Of a DNA stretch of 13,279 nucleotides, positions 11,690 through 13,279 are shown in pieces. The stretch is from DASUPK01 sp036276255. GTDB lineage: Bacteria; Actinomycetota; Thermoleophilia; Solirubrobacterales; 70-9. The notes under the pieces are model-generated. The model was not told the origin of the DNA, did not search any database, and saw only the letters and a list, made by a program, of their open reading frames with translations. The stretch's first letter is position 1. Every line of letters begins with the position of its first letter. The position numbers and the translations under genes are program-made. The stretch is taken from positions 1 through 13,279 of the forward strand of contig DASUPK010000199.1 of NCBI GenBank assembly GCA_036276255.1. The letters run 5' to 3'.

Positions 11690-13132
11690 TCAGCTCCGGC
11701 AGTTCGGAGTGGCGTGGCCGGATTGGTACGCGGCGACGAGCTTGTTGAACTCGTCCCCGCTGGCGGTGAAGCAGTGGTGGCCGCTGTTGTTGCCGTTGAG
11801 GACGTAGTAGAGGTAGTTGACATTGGCGGGGCGGGCCGCGGCCTTGATCGCGTCAAGGCCAGGGTTGCCGATCGGCGTCGGCGGGAGCCCAGCGTTGATC
11901 CGGGTGTTGTACGGCGAGGCCGACCGGAGCTGCGACTCCGTGATGTCGCCGGTGTAGTTGTGGAACTCAAAGCGGGTCGTGGCGTCGATCTGCAGCGGCA
12001 TGCCGCGGTGGAGCCGGTTGTAGATCACGGCGGCGACGAGCGGGCGCTCGGAGGGGATCTGGACCTCCTTGTCGATCATCGAAGCGATCGTGAGGACGTC
12101 GTAGACCGTCAGGTTCTTGGACTTCGCGTAGGACAGGTTCACGCCGGCGATGTTCTGCTGGAACGCCTGAAGCTGCTCCGAGACGAGCTGATCGACGCTC
12201 GCGCCCGGGTCGAGCTGGTAGGTCGCCGGGAAGAGGAATCCCTCGAGCGACGGCGGGTTCTTCGCCCCGTAGCGGTTCGGATCGAACCCCTTGAAGCTCT
12301 TGCTGGCGGCGAGGTAGTCGCCGCTCAGGCCCAGGCCCTTGATCGTCGCGGCGGTCTGCACCCGGTCCTCGCCCTCCGGGATCGTCACGTTGACCTTGCC
12401 GCCCGAGCTGGTCAGCTTGTCGATCGCCGTCCCGTAGCTCATGTTGTGAGCGAGGACGTAGCGGCCCGGGAGGATGTTGTCCGTCTCCCCCGCCAGCTTC
12501 AGGCGCCACTCGAAGAGCGTCCCGTTCGAGACCACGTCGTTCTTGGTGAGCAGGTCGGCGACCTCGCTCGCCGTGGCTCCCTCGGGCACGGTGACGATCG
12601 CCTCGCCCGAGCCGTCGCCCGGGTCGAACGGCGGCGGCTGGAAGAAGGCGATCAGGAACCAGGCGACGAGCACCCCGATCAGCACCAGGCCCAGGGCCAG
12701 GAAGCGGCGGCGGTGATACGTCCCACGTGGCTTCGGCGGACGTGGGTCGCCCCCGTCGCCGCCCCCGTCGCGGCCGAGCCGCTGCCTCACCGTTCTCCTC
12801 GGCGGCTTGGGGGCAGCCGGCGGGGCAGCCGCCTGAGGCGCCGCGGACGCCTCCCGGGACCGAGCGCGCTTTGGCGGCGCCTGGGCCGGCGGCGTCTCGG
12901 CCGGAGGAGCCTCGGGCGCAGGTGCGGCGGAGGCCTTGCGCGGCTTCTTCGGCTTCTTCGGCTTCTTCGACCTGCCGCGGCGCTGCTCGCGCTCCCGGCG
13001 CCGGCGCTCGCGCTCGAGGGAGGCGGGGTCTTCCCGGCCGAACTCGTCGGTAGGCGGCTTCAGCCCGTCACCGCCGGGCGGGGTGAGGTTCCCCTCGGTG
13101 TCGACGTTCCAGTCCCCCCGGTCCTCCGTCAC
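11690..13132 (-). CDS. mltG: Endolytic peptidoglycan transglycosylase MltG (YceG family) with long basic cytoplasmic tail
   Basis: The 480-residue single-pass membrane enzyme cleaves nascent glycan strands and is thought to set their length. Residues 1-143 are a disordered cytoplasmic tail, charged at first (DPASLERERRRREREQRR), then Lys/Pro repeats and Ala/Pro-rich. A transmembrane helix spans about 144-164. The extracytoplasmic part begins with a small LysM-like subdomain (about 176-245). The YceG catalytic core follows: LEGFLFPATYQL (296-307), IASMIDKEVQIPSERP (349-364) containing the presumed catalytic Glu356, VIYNRLHRGMPLQIDATTRF (369-388), SPYNTRINAGLPPTPIGNPG (406-425) and YLYYVLNGN (440-448). 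The segment usually reading E-K-E reads D-K-E. The start is GTG 13132, overlapping the ruvX stop as GTGA. The tail is much longer than in enterobacterial MltG. Confidence 0.93.
   Translation of the reverse strand: MTEDRGDWNVDTEGNLTPPGGDGLKPPTDEFGREDPASLERERRRREREQRRGRSKKPKKPKKPRKASAAPAPEAPPAETPPAQAPPKRARSREASAAPQAAAPPAAPKPPRRTVRQRLGRDGGGDGGDPRPPKPRGTYHRRRFLALGLVLIGVLVAWFLIAFFQPPPFDPGDGSGEAIVTVPEGATASEVADLLTKNDVVSNGTLFEWRLKLAGETDNILPGRYVLAHNMSYGTAIDKLTSSGGKVNVTIPEGEDRVQTAATIKGLGLSGDYLAASKSFKGFDPNRYGAKNPPSLEGFLFPATYQLDPGASVDQLVSEQLQAFQQNIAGVNLSYAKSKNLTVYDVLTIASMIDKEVQIPSERPLVAAVIYNRLHRGMPLQIDATTRFEFHNYTGDITESQLRSASPYNTRINAGLPPTPIGNPGLDAIKAAARPANVNYLYYVLNGNNSGHHCFTASGDEFNKLVAAYQSGHATPNCRS
12942..12968 (-). 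repeat. Three perfect 9-bp tandem repeats in mltG encoding Lys-Lys-Pro
   Basis: GGCTTCTTC on the plus strand is repeated three times without mismatch, encoding the KKPKKPKKP stretch (57-65) of the MltG cytoplasmic tail. Such in-frame repeats can change copy number by slippage without breaking the frame. Repeat-number variation between strains would be expected if it is tolerated. Confidence 0.85.
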
Positions 13133-13279
13133 GTCGATCCCTCCCTCGCCAGGTAGCTCTCGAGCAGATGCGCTGCGGCGAGCGAGTCGCGATCGGCCCG
13201 GGCCCCCTCGCGGGCGCTTTGGTCGGCCATCCGCGTGGTCAGGCGCTCGTCGTAGGTCTCCACGGGGACGTCCAGCAGC
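13129..13279 (-). CDS. ruvX: RuvX/YqgF-family Holliday junction resolvase-like nuclease, C-terminal part only
   Basis: Only the last 49 codons are in the window; the gene begins beyond the right edge. VPVETYDERLTTRMA matches the conserved E-x-x-DERLTT block, and ADRDSLAAAHLLESYLA matches the C-terminal D-x-x-AA-x-x-L-L helix that carries the last catalytic acidic residue of the RNase H-like fold. The family is linked to pre-16S rRNA processing and Holliday junction resolution. The stop codon overlaps the mltG GTG as GTGA. The ruvX-mltG-aroE order is standard in Actinobacteria, where alaS usually lies just upstream of ruvX. Confidence 0.9.
   Translation of the reverse strand, partial: LLDVPVETYDERLTTRMADQSAREGARADRDSLAAAHLLESYLAREGST

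Noticed and set aside
11683..11970. 96-residue extension before AroE
   Set aside because: It is a Ser/Thr/Arg-rich shadow of mltG. GTG 11682 begins the typical AroE N-terminus 7 nt after the mltG stop.
1..13279. CRISPR arrays, insertion sequences, prophage or toxin-antitoxin genes
   Set aside because: No spaced direct repeats, transposase motifs, terminal repeats or phage-like proteins were found. The only clear tandem repeat is the coding 9-bp repeat in mltG.

Overview
The window is GC-rich DNA (roughly 70% by eye) with long, tightly packed genes, many GTG starts and 4-bp stop/start overlaps. Gene content and order (ruvX, mltG, aroE, prepilin peptidase, aroC, aroK-aroB, aroQ, pepP) match the core shikimate neighbourhood of Actinobacteria. 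Mycobacterium tuberculosis has the same genes in the same order in two blocks (Rv2554c-Rv2551c and Rv2540c-Rv2535c). The aroK-aroB fusion and protein flavour suggest a deep-branching actinobacterium such as Thermoleophilia/Solirubrobacterales. That placement is inference.

Layout. Positions 1-1009 (minus) hold a secreted GH5-fold protein that runs off the left edge. Positions 1086-2276 (plus) encode an LtrA-family membrane protein and 2374-3606 (plus) a CPA2-type cation/proton antiporter. Positions 3660-4361 (minus) encode an unrecognised three-helix membrane protein. From 4516 to the right edge the minus strand carries the conserved cluster, read right to left: ruvX (partial), mltG, aroE, an HtrA-like protease, a short A24 prepilin peptidase, aroC, aroKB fusion, aroQ and pepP. 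A small plus-strand gene for an anchored hypothetical protein (9270-9797) interrupts it.

Function. The cluster supplies five enzyme activities of chorismate synthesis: DHQ synthase, type II dehydroquinase, shikimate dehydrogenase, shikimate kinase and chorismate synthase. They are linked to cell-wall growth (MltG), RNA/DNA processing (RuvX) and peptide turnover (PepP). aroC, aroKB, aroQ and pepP look like one translationally coupled operon behind a leaderless promoter; ruvX, mltG and aroE form another. The first and sixth steps (DAHP synthase, EPSP synthase) are not in the window.

Most notable. The GH5-like protein keeps the family's flanking sequence, but six of the eight classical active-site residues appear to be replaced, including the nucleophile Glu (now Gly299). 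It looks like a secreted pseudo-glycosidase. Second, four genes start exactly 7 nt after a TANNNT hexamer, which suggests leaderless transcription with a common architecture.

No tRNA, rRNA, CRISPR array, insertion sequence or prophage gene was seen. No gene-free stretch exceeds about 155 bases.
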